A DNA stretch of 64,000 bases from Prevotella denticola (GCF_900454835.1 NZ_UGTM01000001.1:1612501-1676500); one strand, 5' to 3'; positions 23,116 through 33,793 are shown, counted from the first letter of the stretch. Numbers and translations: made by a program. Notes: generated from the sequence alone by a model not told the origin.

Positions 23116-24381
23116 ATGGCAGCAAGAAAAACAGAAGAAGAGCGTCCGAACATGATCGAGACCTTCAAGGAGTTCAAGGACACCAAGAGTATCGATCGTA
23201 CCACCCTGGTGAGCGTACTGGAGGAGAGCTTCCGCAACGTACTCGCCAAGATTTTCGGCAGCGACGAAAACTTCGACGTGATTGTGAACCCAGACAAGGG
23301 CGACTTCGAGATACACCGCAACCGTGTGGTCGTGGCCGATGGTGAAGTGGAGGACGAGAACAAGCAGATCAGCCTTACAGATGCACGCAAGATAGAGGCG
23401 GACTACGAAGTAGGCGAGGACGTGAGCGAGGAGGTCGACTTCAACAAGTTCGGCCGCCGGGCCATCCTGAACCTGCGCCAGACACTGGCTTCCAAGATAC
23501 TTGAACTGGAGCACGACTCCTTATATAATAAATACAAGGACCGTGTCGGGCAGATCATCTCGGGCGAGGTCTACCAGACCTGGAAACGCGAGGTGCTGCT
23601 CGTCGACGACGAGAACAACGAGCTGATCCTGCCCAAAGACGAACAGATTCCGCGCGACCAGTACCGCAAGGGCGAGACGGTACGTGCGGTCATCCTGCGC
23701 GTCGACAACGAGAACAACAACCCGAAGATCATCCTCTCACGCACTGCACCGGAGTTCTTGGAGCGGCTGCTCGAGGCGGAAGTGCCGGAAATCAGCGATG
23801 GTCTGATAGCCATCCGCAAGATAGCCCGTATGCCGGGTGAGCGTGCCAAGATTGCCGTCGAGAGCTTCGACGATCGCATCGATCCGGTCGGTGCCTGCGT
23901 CGGTGTTCGCGGCAGCCGCGTCCACGGCATCGTGCGCGAGCTTTGCAACGAGAACCTTGACGTCATCAACTGGACCGCCAATACGAAGCTGTTTATCCAG
24001 CGTGCGCTGTCTCCGGCAAAGGTCAGCAGTCTGAACGTCGACGAAGAGAACAAAAAGGCAGAGGTCTACCTGCAGCCGGAGGAGGTCAGTCTTGCCATCG
24101 GCCGCGGCGGCATGAACATCAAGCTGGCAAGTATGCTGACGGGATACACCATCGACGTCTTCCGTGAACTGGACGAGCAGAACGCCGAAGAAGACATCTA
24201 CCTGGACGAGTTCTCTGACGAGATAGACCAGTGGGTCATCGATGCCATCAAGGGCATCGGACTCGACACGGCGCGCCAGGTGCTCAATGCTCCGCGTGAG
24301 ATGCTGATCGAGAAGGCCGACCTGGAGGAAGAGACCGTTGACAACGTGCTGAGAGTATTGAAGTCAGAGTTTGAACAGTAA
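23116..24381 (+). CDS. nusA: Transcription termination/antitermination factor NusA
   Basis: A 421-residue RNA-polymerase-associated factor. Domain order: N-terminal polymerase-binding domain (about 1-130, TTLVSVLEESFRNVLAKIFG), S1 domain (about 135-205, IISGEVYQTWKREVLLV), KH1 (about 235-300, GERAKIAVESFDDRIDPVGA with GVRGSRV) and KH2 (about 305-370, VSLAIGRGGMNIKLAS), then a short acidic C-terminus. It lacks the two extra C-terminal repeats of the E. coli protein, which is normal outside the gammaproteobacteria. Confidence 0.97.
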   Translation: MAARKTEEERPNMIETFKEFKDTKSIDRTTLVSVLEESFRNVLAKIFGSDENFDVIVNPDKGDFEIHRNRVVVADGEVEDENKQISLTDARKIEADYEVGEDVSEEVDFNKFGRRAILNLRQTLASKILELEHDSLYNKYKDRVGQIISGEVYQTWKREVLLVDDENNELILPKDEQIPRDQYRKGETVRAVILRVDNENNNPKIILSRTAPEFLERLLEAEVPEISDGLIAIRKIARMPGERAKIAVESFDDRIDPVGACVGVRGSRVHGIVRELCNENLDVINWTANTKLFIQRALSPAKVSSLNVDEENKKAEVYLQPEEVSLAIGRGGMNIKLASMLTGYTIDVFRELDEQNAEEDIYLDEFSDEIDQWVIDAIKGIGLDTARQVLNAPREMLIEKADLEEETVDNVLRVLKSEFEQ

Positions 24382-24516
24382 AAGGTGATTGGCTGGTGGG
24401 CGATGGCTGTTGACTGAAGGCTAACGGGTGTGACTATTCAGCAACTCCATGTTCGGAACCCCTCTCTACCAAAAGGCATATCAACAACCAACACCCAACA
24501 CCGAAATATAAAGTTA

Positions 24517-27363
24517 ATGAGCATCAGATTAAACAAAGCAATTCGAGAATTGAACATAGGACTCCAGACGGCAGTGGAGTTCCTGGAGAAGAAACCGGAG
24601 CTGGGCGAGGTGAAGAGCGACCTGAACTTCAAGCTGAGCGACGAGCAGTACCATGCGCTCGTCGGCGCCTTCAAGAATGACAAGGAGGTGAAGAAGGACG
24701 CTGCAAAGCTTTTCCAGAAGAAGCCGAAAGAGAAGAAACCGGCTGCTGACCACAGGGCGGAAAACCTCCTGAAGACAGAGCGTCAGCAGTACACACCGGT
24801 CGGAAAGATCGATCTCGACCAGCTGAACAAGCCGGCCGCCAGGCCATCTGCTGCTCCGGCCGAGAAGAAAGAGACTCCCGTGCAGGCTGCTGCCGTAAGC
24901 CCCGCACAGGAGAAGAAGGAGACGGACAATCCTGTCGACAGCGAGAAGCCTGCAGGGAAGAACGAAGGGGAAAAGTCTGCTGTAACCAAGACAGAGAACC
25001 CCCTTGCGTCTTCCGGGAGCGTGCCCCCTGCTGCCCCCAAGGCTGAAGAAGCCAAGGAGCAGGCGACTGAGGAGACGGCCGCACCAGCCGGTTCGGCAGC
25101 CGTGGAGGAAAAGAAAGAGAGCGGGCTTTTCCTGACCAAAAACGAGAAGAAAATCCTGAATACGCCGAAGGTAAACGTCCTGGGCAAAATCGACCTCAGC
25201 ACACTCAACCAGAGCACCCGTCCGAAGAAGAAGAGCAAGGAAGAGCGTCGCAAGGAACGTGAAGAAAAGTCAGGACAGGGCAGTGGCCAGGGCAAGAAGA
25301 AACGTGTCCGTATCAACAAGGAACGTGTCGACATCAATGCCGCAGCCAACCAGCAGCAGAACCAGAACGGCAAGAAAGGCGGGAACAAGAACGGCGGAAA
25401 CACCGGCGGAAAGAACAGCGGCAAGAAGAACCGCAACCGTAATCAGAAACCGTTGGAGGTGGATGACGAGGCGGTAGCACGCCAGGTAAAGGAGACACTT
25501 GCCCGACTGACAAGCAAGAGCCAGAACAAGAAGGGTGCGAAATACCGCAAGGAAAAGCGTGATGCCGTTCAGGAACGCCTGAGTGCCGAGGCCAAGGCCG
25601 AGCGCAAGGAAAGCAAGACGCTGAAGCTGACAGAGTTCGTTACCGTTTCGGAACTGGCGACGATGATGAATGTCCCGGTCACAAAGGTCATCTCCACCTT
25701 GATGTCTGTCGGCATCATGGTTTCCATCAACCAGCGTCTGGATGCCGAGACCATCAACCTTGTTGCCGACGAGTTCGGCTTCAAGACGGAGTATGTCAGT
25801 GCCGAAGTACAGGAGGCGGTCAGCGAAGAGGAGGATGATGAGAACGACCTCGTTTCGCGTGCTCCTATCGTGACCGTCATGGGTCATGTCGACCACGGCA
25901 AGACCTCTCTGCTCGACCATATCCGCAACACCAACGTGATTGCCGGTGAGGCCGGCGGCATTACCCAGCACATCGGTGCGTACAGCGTGACGCTGGAGAA
26001 CGGCCGCAAGGTGACGTTCCTCGACACGCCGGGTCATGAGGCGTTCACTGCCATGCGTGCCCGCGGCGCACAGGTAACGGATATCGTGATTATCATCATC
26101 GCAGCCGACGACTCGGTCATGCCTACCACCAAGGAGGCGATCGCCCACGCACAGGCTGCCGGCGTGCCGATGGTGTTCGCCATCAACAAGATTGACAAGC
26201 CGGGAGCGAACCCGGACAAGATACGCGAGGACCTGTCGCAGATGAACCTGCTTGTGGAAGAATGGGGCGGCAAGTACCAGTGCCAGGAGATCAGCGCCAA
26301 GAAGGGACTGGGTGTGAACGACCTGCTCGACAAGGTGCTGCTCGAGGCGGACATGCTCGACCTCAAGGCCAATCCTAACCGCAAGGCGACGGGTACGATC
26401 ATCGAGTCATCCCTCGACAAGGGGCGCGGCTATGTCAGTACAGTGCTCGTGTCAAACGGTACGCTGAAAGTGGGCGACAATGTCATTGCCGGCACTTCAT
26501 GGGGCCGCATCAAGGCCATGTTCAACGAGCGTAACCAGCGCATCGAAAGTGCGGGACCGGCGGAGCCGGCCATCATCCTCGGTCTGAACGGTGCGCCTAC
26601 GGCCGGTGACACGTTCCACGTGATGGAGACCGAGCAGGAAGCACGCGAGATAGCCAACAAGCGTGAGCAGCTGCAGCGTGAGCAGGGCCTGCGTACACAG
26701 ACCCGTCTTACCCTGTCGGATATTTCCCACCGCATCGCACGTGGAGAGTTCCATGAGATGAACATCATCGTGAAAGGTGATACGGACGGTTCTATCGAGG
26801 CTCTGTCTGATTCGTTCATCAAGCTGTCTACGGAGAAAGTCAAGGTGAATGTCATCAACAAGGCAGTCGGCCAGATTTCAGAAAACGATGTGATGCTGGC
26901 ATCGGCTTCTGATGCGGTCATCGTCGGCTTCCAGGTACGCCCTTCAGCCGATGCACGCCGACTGGCCGACCGTGAGGGTGTCGAAATCAACACTTACTCC
27001 GTCATCTACGATGCTATCGATGATGTGAAGTCAGCCATGGTCGGTATGCTCGACAAGGTGAAGAAGGAGATTGTCACCGGTCAGGTGGAAGTCAAGCAGG
27101 TATTCAAGATTTCCAAAGTCGGGACTGTCGCCGGCGGTATGGTTACCGAGGGCAAGGTCCACAGCAAGGACAAGGGACGTGTGGTCCGTGACGGTATTGT
27201 CGTCCACACTGCTCCGATTGATGCCTTGAAACGTTACAAAGACGATGTGAAGGAAGTCGCCACAGGACTTGAGTGCGGTATATCTCTTGTCAACTACAAC
27301 GACCTGCAAGTAGGAGACATCATCGAGACCTTCACGGAGATTGAGGTTGAACAGAAACTGTAA
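24517..27363 (+). CDS. infB: Translation initiation factor IF-2
   Basis: A 948-residue GTPase that places initiator tRNA on the ribosome. [20 protein letters not shown] begins an IF2_N domain; residues about 60-370 are a Lys/Glu/Ala/Pro/Asn/Gly-rich linker; a second IF2_N-like domain follows (about 375-420). The G domain begins near 450 with [16 protein letters not shown] and NKID, followed by domains II, III and the C-terminal tRNA-binding domain. I chose ATG 24517 because it matches the family N-terminus; an upstream in-frame start at 24430 adds 29 unrelated residues. Confidence 0.97.
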   Translation: MSIRLNKAIRELNIGLQTAVEFLEKKPELGEVKSDLNFKLSDEQYHALVGAFKNDKEVKKDAAKLFQKKPKEKKPAADHRAENLLKTERQQYTPVGKIDLDQLNKPAARPSAAPAEKKETPVQAAAVSPAQEKKETDNPVDSEKPAGKNEGEKSAVTKTENPLASSGSVPPAAPKAEEAKEQATEETAAPAGSAAVEEKKESGLFLTKNEKKILNTPKVNVLGKIDLSTLNQSTRPKKKSKEERRKEREEKSGQGSGQGKKKRVRINKERVDINAAANQQQNQNGKKGGNKNGGNTGGKNSGKKNRNRNQKPLEVDDEAVARQVKETLARLTSKSQNKKGAKYRKEKRDAVQERLSAEAKAERKESKTLKLTEFVTVSELATMMNVPVTKVISTLMSVGIMVSINQRLDAETINLVADEFGFKTEYVSAEVQEAVSEEEDDENDLVSRAPIVTVMGHVDHGKTSLLDHIRNTNVIAGEAGGITQHIGAYSVTLENGRKVTFLDTPGHEAFTAMRARGAQVTDIVIIIIAADDSVMPTTKEAIAHAQAAGVPMVFAINKIDKPGANPDKIREDLSQMNLLVEEWGGKYQCQEISAKKGLGVNDLLDKVLLEADMLDLKANPNRKATGTIIESSLDKGRGYVSTVLVSNGTLKVGDNVIAGTSWGRIKAMFNERNQRIESAGPAEPAIILGLNGAPTAGDTFHVMETEQEAREIANKREQLQREQGLRTQTRLTLSDISHRIARGEFHEMNIIVKGDTDGSIEALSDSFIKLSTEKVKVNVINKAVGQISENDVMLASASDAVIVGFQVRPSADARRLADREGVEINTYSVIYDAIDDVKSAMVGMLDKVKKEIVTGQVEVKQVFKISKVGTVAGGMVTEGKVHSKDKGRVVRDGIVVHTAPIDALKRYKDDVKEVATGLECGISLVNYNDLQVGDIIETFTEIEVEQKL

Positions 27364-27375
27364 GAATAAAGAAAG

Positions 27376-27413
27376 CCGTCTTTTCTCCATCCGAGGAGTG
27401 AAGACGGTTTTTT
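27376..27413 (+). terminator. Rho-independent terminator after infB
   Basis: CCGTCTT (27376-27382) pairs with AAGACGG (27401-27407), with CTC/GAG pairing inside, then TTTTTT. Confidence 0.85.
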
Positions 27414-27495
27414 CTTTGTGGTAACAATTGTTGCTGCCGGGCAGGTGGCATACAATTTGTTTGCCCATACCATATATATTAGCATTGAATTACAA

Positions 27496-28941
27496 ATGGA
27501 TGAAAACAAGAATAATGAATTTGTAAAGAAGGTCGCAGAGCAGAAGTACGAGTTCGGCTTTACAACCGATGTACATACAGAGGTCATCCCGAAAGGACTG
27601 AACGAGGAGATTGTCCGGCTCATTTCGCAGAAGAAAGGGGAGCCGGAGTGGCTCCTCGATTTTCGTTTGAAGGCTTTCCACTACTGGGAGACGCTGCCCA
27701 TCCCTACATGGGGACATCTGCATCTGCCCGAGCTGCACCTGCAGGACATCTCCTATTATGCCGACCCCTTGGCAAAGAAACCCAAGAACAAGGAGATGGA
27801 TCCGGAGCTGGCAAAGACCTTCGACAAGCTGGGGATTCCGCTGGAGGAACGGCTCGCATTGAGCGGCACGGCAGTCGATGCCATCATGGACTCCGTGTCT
27901 GTAAAGACAACCTTCAAGAAGCAGCTGGCAGAGAAAGGAATCATCTTCTGCTCTATCGGCGAGGCCGTCAAGGAACATCCCGATCTGGTACGGCAGTACC
28001 TCGGAAGCGTCGTCCCTTATCGAGACAACTATTCCGCCGCACTGAACTCCGCCGTATTCAGCGACGGATCCTTCGTGTATATTCCCAAGGGGGTCCGCTG
28101 TCCGATGGAACTCAGTTCGTACTTCCGCATCAATGCCATCAACACGGGGCAGTTTGAGCGCACGCTGATCGTAGCCGATGATGATGCCTATGTCAGCTAT
28201 CTTGAGGGCTGTACGGCTCCGATGCGCGATGAAAACCAGCTGCATGCAGCAGTGGTGGAAATCGTCGTGAACAACAATGCCGAAGTGAAATACTCGACCG
28301 TTCAGAACTGGTATCCGGGCGATGAGAACGGAAAGGGAGGCGTTTTGAACCTCGTGACAAAGCGCGGCGAGCTGCGTGGCGTGAACTCCAAGCTGTCATG
28401 GACACAGGTTGAGACAGGCTCTGCCATCACCTGGAAATATCCGTCCTGCGTGCTGAAGGGCGACAACTCACAGGCTGAGTTCTATTCTGTCGCCGTGACG
28501 AACAACTATCAGGAGGCTGATACCGGTACGAAGATGATTCACATCGGCAAGAACACCAAGAGCACCATCATCTCGAAAGGCATCTCTGCCGGACACAGCC
28601 AGAACTCTTACCGCGGACTGGTCCGTGCGACGGCAAATGCAGAGAATGCCCGCAACTACTCGAGCTGTGACTCGCTTCTCCTGGGTTCGGACTGCGGTGC
28701 TCATACCTTCCCTTACATGGATGTCCACAACGATACGGCCATTGTGGAACATGAAGCGACAACATCAAAAATCAGTGAAGACCAGCTCTTCTACTGCAAC
28801 CAGCGCGGCATTCCCACGGAGGATGCCGTCGGGCTGATTGTCAACGGCTATGCGAAGGATGTCCTCAACAAGCTCCCGATGGAGTTCGCTGTAGAGGCAC
28901 AGAAACTCCTCTCCGTGACATTGGAAGGAACAGTGGGATGA
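27496..28941 (+). CDS. sufB: Fe-S cluster assembly scaffold SufB
   Basis: A 481-residue subunit of the SufBCD scaffold that builds Fe-S clusters in the cytoplasm. It has the family features [58 protein letters not shown] and the C-terminal [20 protein letters not shown]. The ATG at 27496 gives the usual SufB N-terminus; 26 more codons are open upstream but are atypical. First gene of the suf cluster, after the infB terminator. Confidence 0.97.
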   Translation: MDENKNNEFVKKVAEQKYEFGFTTDVHTEVIPKGLNEEIVRLISQKKGEPEWLLDFRLKAFHYWETLPIPTWGHLHLPELHLQDISYYADPLAKKPKNKEMDPELAKTFDKLGIPLEERLALSGTAVDAIMDSVSVKTTFKKQLAEKGIIFCSIGEAVKEHPDLVRQYLGSVVPYRDNYSAALNSAVFSDGSFVYIPKGVRCPMELSSYFRINAINTGQFERTLIVADDDAYVSYLEGCTAPMRDENQLHAAVVEIVVNNNAEVKYSTVQNWYPGDENGKGGVLNLVTKRGELRGVNSKLSWTQVETGSAITWKYPSCVLKGDNSQAEFYSVAVTNNYQEADTGTKMIHIGKNTKSTIISKGISAGHSQNSYRGLVRATANAENARNYSSCDSLLLGSDCGAHTFPYMDVHNDTAIVEHEATTSKISEDQLFYCNQRGIPTEDAVGLIVNGYAKDVLNKLPMEFAVEAQKLLSVTLEGTVG

Positions 28942-28959
28942 TATAACAGAACGAACAAT

Positions 28960-29364
28960 ATGCGAAAAGTCATTCTCATCACGTCTGGCTTGCTGCTCGC
29001 AACAATGCTTCAAGCCCAGTCATGGCAGTTAAAGCCATGGCAGAAGTTTCTTATAAATGAACAGGTGAAGCGAGATACGACAAGTACTTGTCGGTCGGTA
29101 ATGGGTAACGCCGTTGCACCGATGCCTTATGACCGTCGTCTTTTTCACACGGTAACGGGTTCAGGATTTATAAAGGATCCGCCTCCTTACAAGAAGAAGC
29201 CTAAGTCTTTCTTTGGTGGCAATGATACATCACCGTCGCTTTTCGATGAACAATGCGAGCGGGAGAGATCAGAGAGAATGGCTCGTGGCGACTATCACAC
29301 ATCCGACTTTTTAGCTGATATGGTGTGTGACATCATTGACATTTTTATTTTGAAAAGTAAATAA
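28960..29364 (+). CDS. Secreted protein of unknown function inserted between sufB and sufC
   Basis: A 134-residue protein with a signal peptide (MRKVILITSGLLLATMLQAQ). The mature part contains KPWQKFLINEQVKRDTT, a Pro/Lys-rich stretch (DPPPYKKKPKSFFGG) and an acidic-aromatic C-terminus (TSDFLADMVCDIIDIFIL). I recognise no family. It is co-directional with, and 18 bp from, sufB and 12 bp from sufC, so it is almost certainly co-transcribed, although an exported product has no evident place in cytoplasmic Fe-S assembly. Codons are more A/T-rich than in its neighbours, suggesting an inserted gene. Confidence 0.75.
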   Translation: MRKVILITSGLLLATMLQAQSWQLKPWQKFLINEQVKRDTTSTCRSVMGNAVAPMPYDRRLFHTVTGSGFIKDPPPYKKKPKSFFGGNDTSPSLFDEQCERERSERMARGDYHTSDFLADMVCDIIDIFILKSK

Positions 29365-29376
29365 AACAAAAACAAT

Positions 29377-30135
29377 ATGTTAGAAGTAAGAAACCTGCAC
29401 GCAACGATTGCAGGTAAAGAAATATTAAGGGGCATCAACCTCACGGTGAAAGACGGTGAGGTGCATGCCATCATGGGACCTAACGGATCCGGTAAGTCAA
29501 CGCTCAGTGCCGTACTTACAGGTAATCCACTCTATGAAGTAACCGACGGCATGGCCGTCTTCAATGGAAAGAATCTCTTGGAGATGAAGCCGGAGGACCG
29601 TTCTCATGAAGGGCTCTTCCTCTCTTTCCAGTATCCGGTGGAGATTCCGGGAGTGAGCATGACCAACTTCATGAAGGCAGCCGTCAATGCCAAGCGTGCT
29701 TATCAGGGACTCGAACCGCTGAAAGCAGCCGAGTTCATGGCCCTTATGCGGGAAAAACGCCGGCTGGTGGGCATGGACTCCAACCTGTCCCGCCGCAGTG
29801 TGAACGAAGGCTTCTCGGGTGGTGAGAAGAAACGCAATGAAATCTTCCAGATGGCGATGCTCGAACCGAAGCTGAGCATCCTCGACGAGACCGACTCCGG
29901 CCTTGATGTTGATGCCATGCGTATCGTAGCGGAAGGGGTGAACAAGATGCATACTGATGAGACGTCCACCATCGTCATCACCCACTATGAACGTCTGCTC
30001 GACATGATCAAACCGGATGTCGTCCATGTACTTTACAAGGGGCGTATTGTCAAGACAGCAGGTCCGGAGCTTGCCAAGGAAATTGAACAACGGGGCTACG
30101 ACTGGATCAAGGAAGAGGTGGATGCCGAAGACTGA
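29377..30135 (+). CDS. sufC: Fe-S assembly ATPase SufC
   Basis: A 252-residue ABC-type ATPase that powers the SufBCD scaffold. Walker A GPNGSGKST (about 33-41), signature FSGGEKKRNEIFQMAMLEP, Walker B LSILDETDSGLDVDAM and the switch His in ITHYERLL are present. It differs from transport ATPases by the SufC-specific GFSGGEKKRNEI. Starts 12 bp after the inserted secreted-protein gene. Confidence 0.97.
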   Translation: MLEVRNLHATIAGKEILRGINLTVKDGEVHAIMGPNGSGKSTLSAVLTGNPLYEVTDGMAVFNGKNLLEMKPEDRSHEGLFLSFQYPVEIPGVSMTNFMKAAVNAKRAYQGLEPLKAAEFMALMREKRRLVGMDSNLSRRSVNEGFSGGEKKRNEIFQMAMLEPKLSILDETDSGLDVDAMRIVAEGVNKMHTDETSTIVITHYERLLDMIKPDVVHVLYKGRIVKTAGPELAKEIEQRGYDWIKEEVDAED

Positions 30136-30162
30136 AAGGCTGCCGTTTATCTTGATTGTTCA

Positions 30163-30220
30163 GTCCGGCTGGAGTCCCTGTAAGTCATGGGGATTGTCTT
30201 ATCCACTATATCCAGCCGAC
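30163..30220 (+). other. Hairpin between sufC and sufD
   Basis: GTC(c)GGCTGGA near 30163-30173 pairs with TCCAGCCGAC at 30211-30220, with one bulged C, inside the 109-bp sufC-sufD gap. There is no T run, so it may tune or protect the mRNA rather than end it. Confidence 0.6.
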
Positions 30221-30244
30221 TAAAACGCCTAAAAAGAAACAACA

Positions 30245-31588
30245 ATGCAAAGCGAAAAACAATATATAGACCTCTACAACGAGGCGCTGCAGTTGATAAA
30301 GGAGCACGCTGCACCCGTTCTCAATGAGGTACGCGACAAGGCTTTCGAGGACTTCCGCCGGCTTGGCTTCCCTGACAGGAAAGTGGAACGCTACAAGTAC
30401 ACGGATATGCAGAAGCTCTTTGAGCCGGACTATGGCCTGAATCTCAACCGCCTTGAGATTCCTGTCAATCCCTACGAGACTTTCAAGTGCGATGTTCCCA
30501 ACCTCAGCACTTCCCTTTATTTCATTGTCAACGACCAGTTCTATACCAAGGCGTTGCCGAAGACAAAGCTCAACGACGGCATCATAGTCGACAGTCTGAA
30601 CCGCATAGCAACAGAACATCCGGAACTGGTGCGGAAGTACTATGGCCGTATTGCCCACACAGAAGCCGATGCCGTAACGGCATTGAACACGATGCTGGCA
30701 CAGGACGGACTTTTCATCTATGTGCCGAAGACCGTACAGATGGAACGCACCGTGCAGGTGGTCAACATCCTCCGTTCGGATGTCGACCTGATGGTCAACC
30801 GACGTGTGCTCATTGTCCTCGAGGAAGGTGCGAAAGCCCAGTTCCTCTTCTGCGACCATGCTGCCGACAACCGGAACTTCCTCGCCACACAGGTCATCGA
30901 GGCTTTCGTAGGCGACAATGCACGCCTGGAACTGAACTGTCTGGAAGAGACTCATGCGAAGAACACGCGGGTTTCCAACGTTTATATAGAGCAGCAGCGC
31001 AACTCCCGTGTCAGCCACAACGTCATCACGCTGCACAACGGTGTGACCCGCAATATGCTCGACCTTGTCTTCAAGGGTGAGGGCAGCGAGTGCTTCTGCA
31101 ACGGCTGTGTGGTTGCAGACAAAAGCCAGCACGTGGACAACAACACGCTCATCGACCATCAGGTGCCGCATTGCACGAGCAACGAACTCTACAAATACGT
31201 TCTTGACGGAAACGCCGTCGGTGCCTTTGCCGGTCGTGTGCTTGTCCGCAAAGGCGCACAGAAGACGCTCTCGCAGGAGAACAACCGTAATCTCTGCGCC
31301 AGCAAGACGGCCCGTATGTTCACGCAGCCGATGCTCGAAATCTATGCGGATGATGTACAATGCAACCACGGATCGACCGTCGGACAGCTCAATGATGCCG
31401 CCCTCTTCTATATGCAGCAGCGCGGTATCGACCGCAAGGAAGCCAAGCTCCTTCTTGAGTTCGCCTTCGTCAACGAGGTCATCGACAAGATGGAGCTTGA
31501 GCCGTTGCGCGACCGCCTCCACCACTTGGTAGAGAAACGCTTCCGGGGCGAGCTGGACAAGTGCGAGGGCTGCACGATGTGTAAATAG
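30245..31588 (+). CDS. sufD: Fe-S assembly protein SufD
   Basis: A 447-residue partner of SufB in the scaffold. The C-terminal half has the SufB/SufD beta-helix signature (VYIEQQRNSRVSHNVITLHN, LIDHQVPHCTSNELYKYVLD, LSQENNRNLCASKTARM, CNHGSTVGQLNDAALFYMQQ). It is preceded by a 109-bp gap with a hairpin. C-terminal CEGCTMCK is Cys-rich. Confidence 0.95.
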   Translation: MQSEKQYIDLYNEALQLIKEHAAPVLNEVRDKAFEDFRRLGFPDRKVERYKYTDMQKLFEPDYGLNLNRLEIPVNPYETFKCDVPNLSTSLYFIVNDQFYTKALPKTKLNDGIIVDSLNRIATEHPELVRKYYGRIAHTEADAVTALNTMLAQDGLFIYVPKTVQMERTVQVVNILRSDVDLMVNRRVLIVLEEGAKAQFLFCDHAADNRNFLATQVIEAFVGDNARLELNCLEETHAKNTRVSNVYIEQQRNSRVSHNVITLHNGVTRNMLDLVFKGEGSECFCNGCVVADKSQHVDNNTLIDHQVPHCTSNELYKYVLDGNAVGAFAGRVLVRKGAQKTLSQENNRNLCASKTARMFTQPMLEIYADDVQCNHGSTVGQLNDAALFYMQQRGIDRKEAKLLLEFAFVNEVIDKMELEPLRDRLHHLVEKRFRGELDKCEGCTMCK

Positions 31589-31597
31589 TATGACATT

Positions 31598-31629
31598 GGG
31601 CTTATGGGGATATTTTGCCCCATAAGCCC
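31598..31629 (+). other. Hairpin between sufD and sufS
   Basis: A 12-bp perfect stem GGGCTTATGGGG/CCCCATAAGCCC with an 8-nt loop and no T run. A similar stem (GGGGCTTACAGG) is part of the terminator at 22132, and one like TTTATGnGCC lies between pulA and the next gene. Confidence 0.7.
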
Positions 31630-31669
31630 GATTTGCCTAATAAGGCAGACAAGTCCAATACAAGAAAAT

Positions 31670-32887
31670 ATGTACGATATCAACAAAGTCCGGGATTCCT
31701 TCCCAATTCTCTCCCGCACTGTTTACGGCAAGCCGCTGGTTTACCTTGACAACGGTGCCACCACACAGAAACCGCTCTGCGTGCTGGATGCCATGCGCGA
31801 GGAATACCTCAATGTGAATGCCAACGTACACCGTGGTGTACACTGGCTGTCGCAACAGGCAACCGACTTGCATGAGGCTGCACGTGAGACGGTACGGAAG
31901 TTCATCAACGCACGTTCCACAAATGAGATTGTCTTTACCCGCGGGACGACGGAGAGCCTGAACCTCGTTGCCTCCAGCTTCACAGAGGGCTGCATGAAGG
32001 AAGGCGATGAGGTGATTGTCTCTACGATGGAACACCACTCCAACATCGTCCCCTGGCAGCTGCAGGCACAGCGCAGGGGGATTGTCCTGAAGGTGATTCC
32101 GATGACTGAAGAAGGCGTGCTGGACCTGGACGCATACCGGAAGCTCTTTACAGAGCGCACACGGCTTGTGAGCATTACCCATGTCAGCAATGTCCTCGGG
32201 ACGGTCAATCCCATCAAGGAGATGACACACATTGCCCATGAGCATGGCGCACCGGTCATGGTGGATGGCGCGCAGAGCGTACCCCATTTCGCTGTCGATG
32301 TACAGGAACTCGACTGCGAGTTCCTCGCCTTCAGCGGGCACAAGGTCTACGGCCCGACAGGTGTCGGCGTGCTTTACGGCAAGGAGGCATGGCTCGACAG
32401 GCTGCCACCTTATCAGGGCGGCGGCGAGATGATCGAACACGTGAGCTTCGAGAAGACCACCTTTGAGCGGCCACCATTGAAGTTCGAGGCCGGGACTCCT
32501 GACTATATCGCCACACACGGACTAGCCAAAGCCCTCGACTATGTTTCTTCGCTGGGCATGGACAATATCCTTTCCCACGAACAGGATCTCACCCGATATG
32601 CCCTCCAGCAGCTGCGTACCGTTGAGGGCATACACATCTACGGACACAGTAACGACAGCGGTGATGCCGTCATCAGCTTCAATGTCGGGAACATCCACCC
32701 CATGGATCTCGGTACACTGCTCGACCAGTTGGGTATAGCCGTACGAACAGGTCACCATTGTGCCCAGCCGCTGATGGATCGTCTCGGTGTCCTGGGCACT
32801 GTCCGGGCATCATTCGGACTTTACAACACACGTGAGGAGGTCGATGCTTTGGTAGCCGGCATCAAGCGGGTTTCTGTAATGTTTTAG
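31670..32887 (+). CDS. sufS: Cysteine desulfurase SufS
   Basis: A 405-residue PLP enzyme that takes sulfur from cysteine for Fe-S assembly. The PLP Lys lies in FSGHKVYGPTGVG, the catalytic Cys in GIAVRTGHHCAQPLM, and the N-terminal word YLDNGATTQKP is typical. I chose ATG 31670 (MYDINKVRDSFPIL) because residues upstream in the frame fall in the hairpin. Last of the suf genes. Confidence 0.97.
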   Translation: MYDINKVRDSFPILSRTVYGKPLVYLDNGATTQKPLCVLDAMREEYLNVNANVHRGVHWLSQQATDLHEAARETVRKFINARSTNEIVFTRGTTESLNLVASSFTEGCMKEGDEVIVSTMEHHSNIVPWQLQAQRRGIVLKVIPMTEEGVLDLDAYRKLFTERTRLVSITHVSNVLGTVNPIKEMTHIAHEHGAPVMVDGAQSVPHFAVDVQELDCEFLAFSGHKVYGPTGVGVLYGKEAWLDRLPPYQGGGEMIEHVSFEKTTFERPPLKFEAGTPDYIATHGLAKALDYVSSLGMDNILSHEQDLTRYALQQLRTVEGIHIYGHSNDSGDAVISFNVGNIHPMDLGTLLDQLGIAVRTGHHCAQPLMDRLGVLGTVRASFGLYNTREEVDALVAGIKRVSVMF

Positions 32888-32894
32888 GAGGGGG

Positions 32895-32983
32895 TAAGCG
32901 GTGATAGGCGATGATAGGCGATGATAGGCGTTTATAGGTTCTCATTAACGCTTATCATCGCCTATCACCGCCTACCCTACCCC
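32895..32983. repeat. 10-bp-period array with inverted halves (between sufS and rnhB)
   Basis: From 32901 the sequence is phased in 10-bp units: GTGATAGGCG, ATGATAGGCG (twice), TTTATAGGTT, then inverted-type units CTTATCATCG and CCTATCACCG, flanked by GGGGG and CCCCC. The halves can form a long hairpin. Two related arrays precede the MFS and pulA starts. It ends 18 bp before the rnhB ATG. Confidence 0.9.
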
Positions 32984-33000
32984 CTTTATTCTTATCCTTT

Positions 33001-33603
33001 ATGCTGAAAAATCATTATTATCAAGATCTTGTTGAAGCCGGCTGCGACGAAGCCGGGAGAGGGTGTCTTGCCGGAAGCGTTTATGCAGCAGCTGTCATCC
33101 TGCCTCCCGGTTACCAGAACAGCCTGCTGGACGACTCCAAGAAGCTGACGGCCAGAAAGCGTTATGCCCTCCGTGATACCATAGAACACGATGCCGTGGC
33201 CTGGGCTGTGGGAATCGTCACACCCGAGGAAATCGACAGAATCAATATCCTCAATGCTTCTTTCCTCGCCATGCACCGTGCGCTGGACCAGCTCAAAGTA
33301 CGGCCAGAGGCAGTCATCGTGGACGGCAACCGCTTCACTCCCTACCGGAAACTGCCCTTTGCCACCATCATCAAAGGCGACGGAAAATATCTTTCCATAG
33401 CAGCGGCATCCATCCTTGCCAAGACTTACCGGGACGATTATATGTGCTCACTGGCAGAAGAATATCCACAATACGACTGGCAGAAGAATATGGGTTATCC
33501 CACGAAGAAGCACCGCCAGGCCATCCGTGAATACGGTATTACGCCCTATCATCGCAGGAGCTATAATCTTCTGGGTGACGGACAGCTGAGTTTTGATTTC
33601 TGA
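33001..33603 (+). CDS. rnhB: Ribonuclease HII
   Basis: A 200-residue enzyme that removes ribonucleotides from DNA. The active-site carboxylates Asp16-Glu17 lie in AGCDEAGRGCLAGSV, a further Asp in AVIVDGN, and a conserved AAASILAKTYRD follows. Full length for the family. Same strand as sufS, 113 bp away, with the 10-bp array between. Confidence 0.97.
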   Translation: MLKNHYYQDLVEAGCDEAGRGCLAGSVYAAAVILPPGYQNSLLDDSKKLTARKRYALRDTIEHDAVAWAVGIVTPEEIDRINILNASFLAMHRALDQLKVRPEAVIVDGNRFTPYRKLPFATIIKGDGKYLSIAAASILAKTYRDDYMCSLAEEYPQYDWQKNMGYPTKKHRQAIREYGITPYHRRSYNLLGDGQLSFDF

Positions 33604-33662
33604 CCACTCTGAAGGAACTCACTCCCGGAAAGCAGAATCAGGACAAATGGTATAAACAGAAT

Positions 33663-33725
33663 AAATGCTGTATCTGAGAATCCCGATGCACTGCCTGTGC
33701 ATCGGGATTCTCAGATACAGCATTT
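33663..33725. terminator. Bidirectional terminator between rnhB and aspA
   Basis: A 29-bp perfect stem (33663-33691 with 33697-33725) around a 5-nt loop, ending in CATTTTT on the plus strand and in ATTTATT on the minus strand. It serves two convergent genes. Confidence 0.92.
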
Positions 33726-33793
33726 TTCGTTTTATGCAGATGCAGGGGAAAATGCAATGCTCTTGCTCCCCTGCCCCACAACAGCCCAACCTG

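Noticed and set aside
24382..24516. Faint 10-bp phasing between nusA and infB
   Set aside because: Words such as GGTGATTGGC and CCAACACC recur weakly but the phase is not kept beyond two units.
30206..31525. Long minus-strand frame opposite sufD
   Set aside because: Opposite a certain sufD and without recognisable features.
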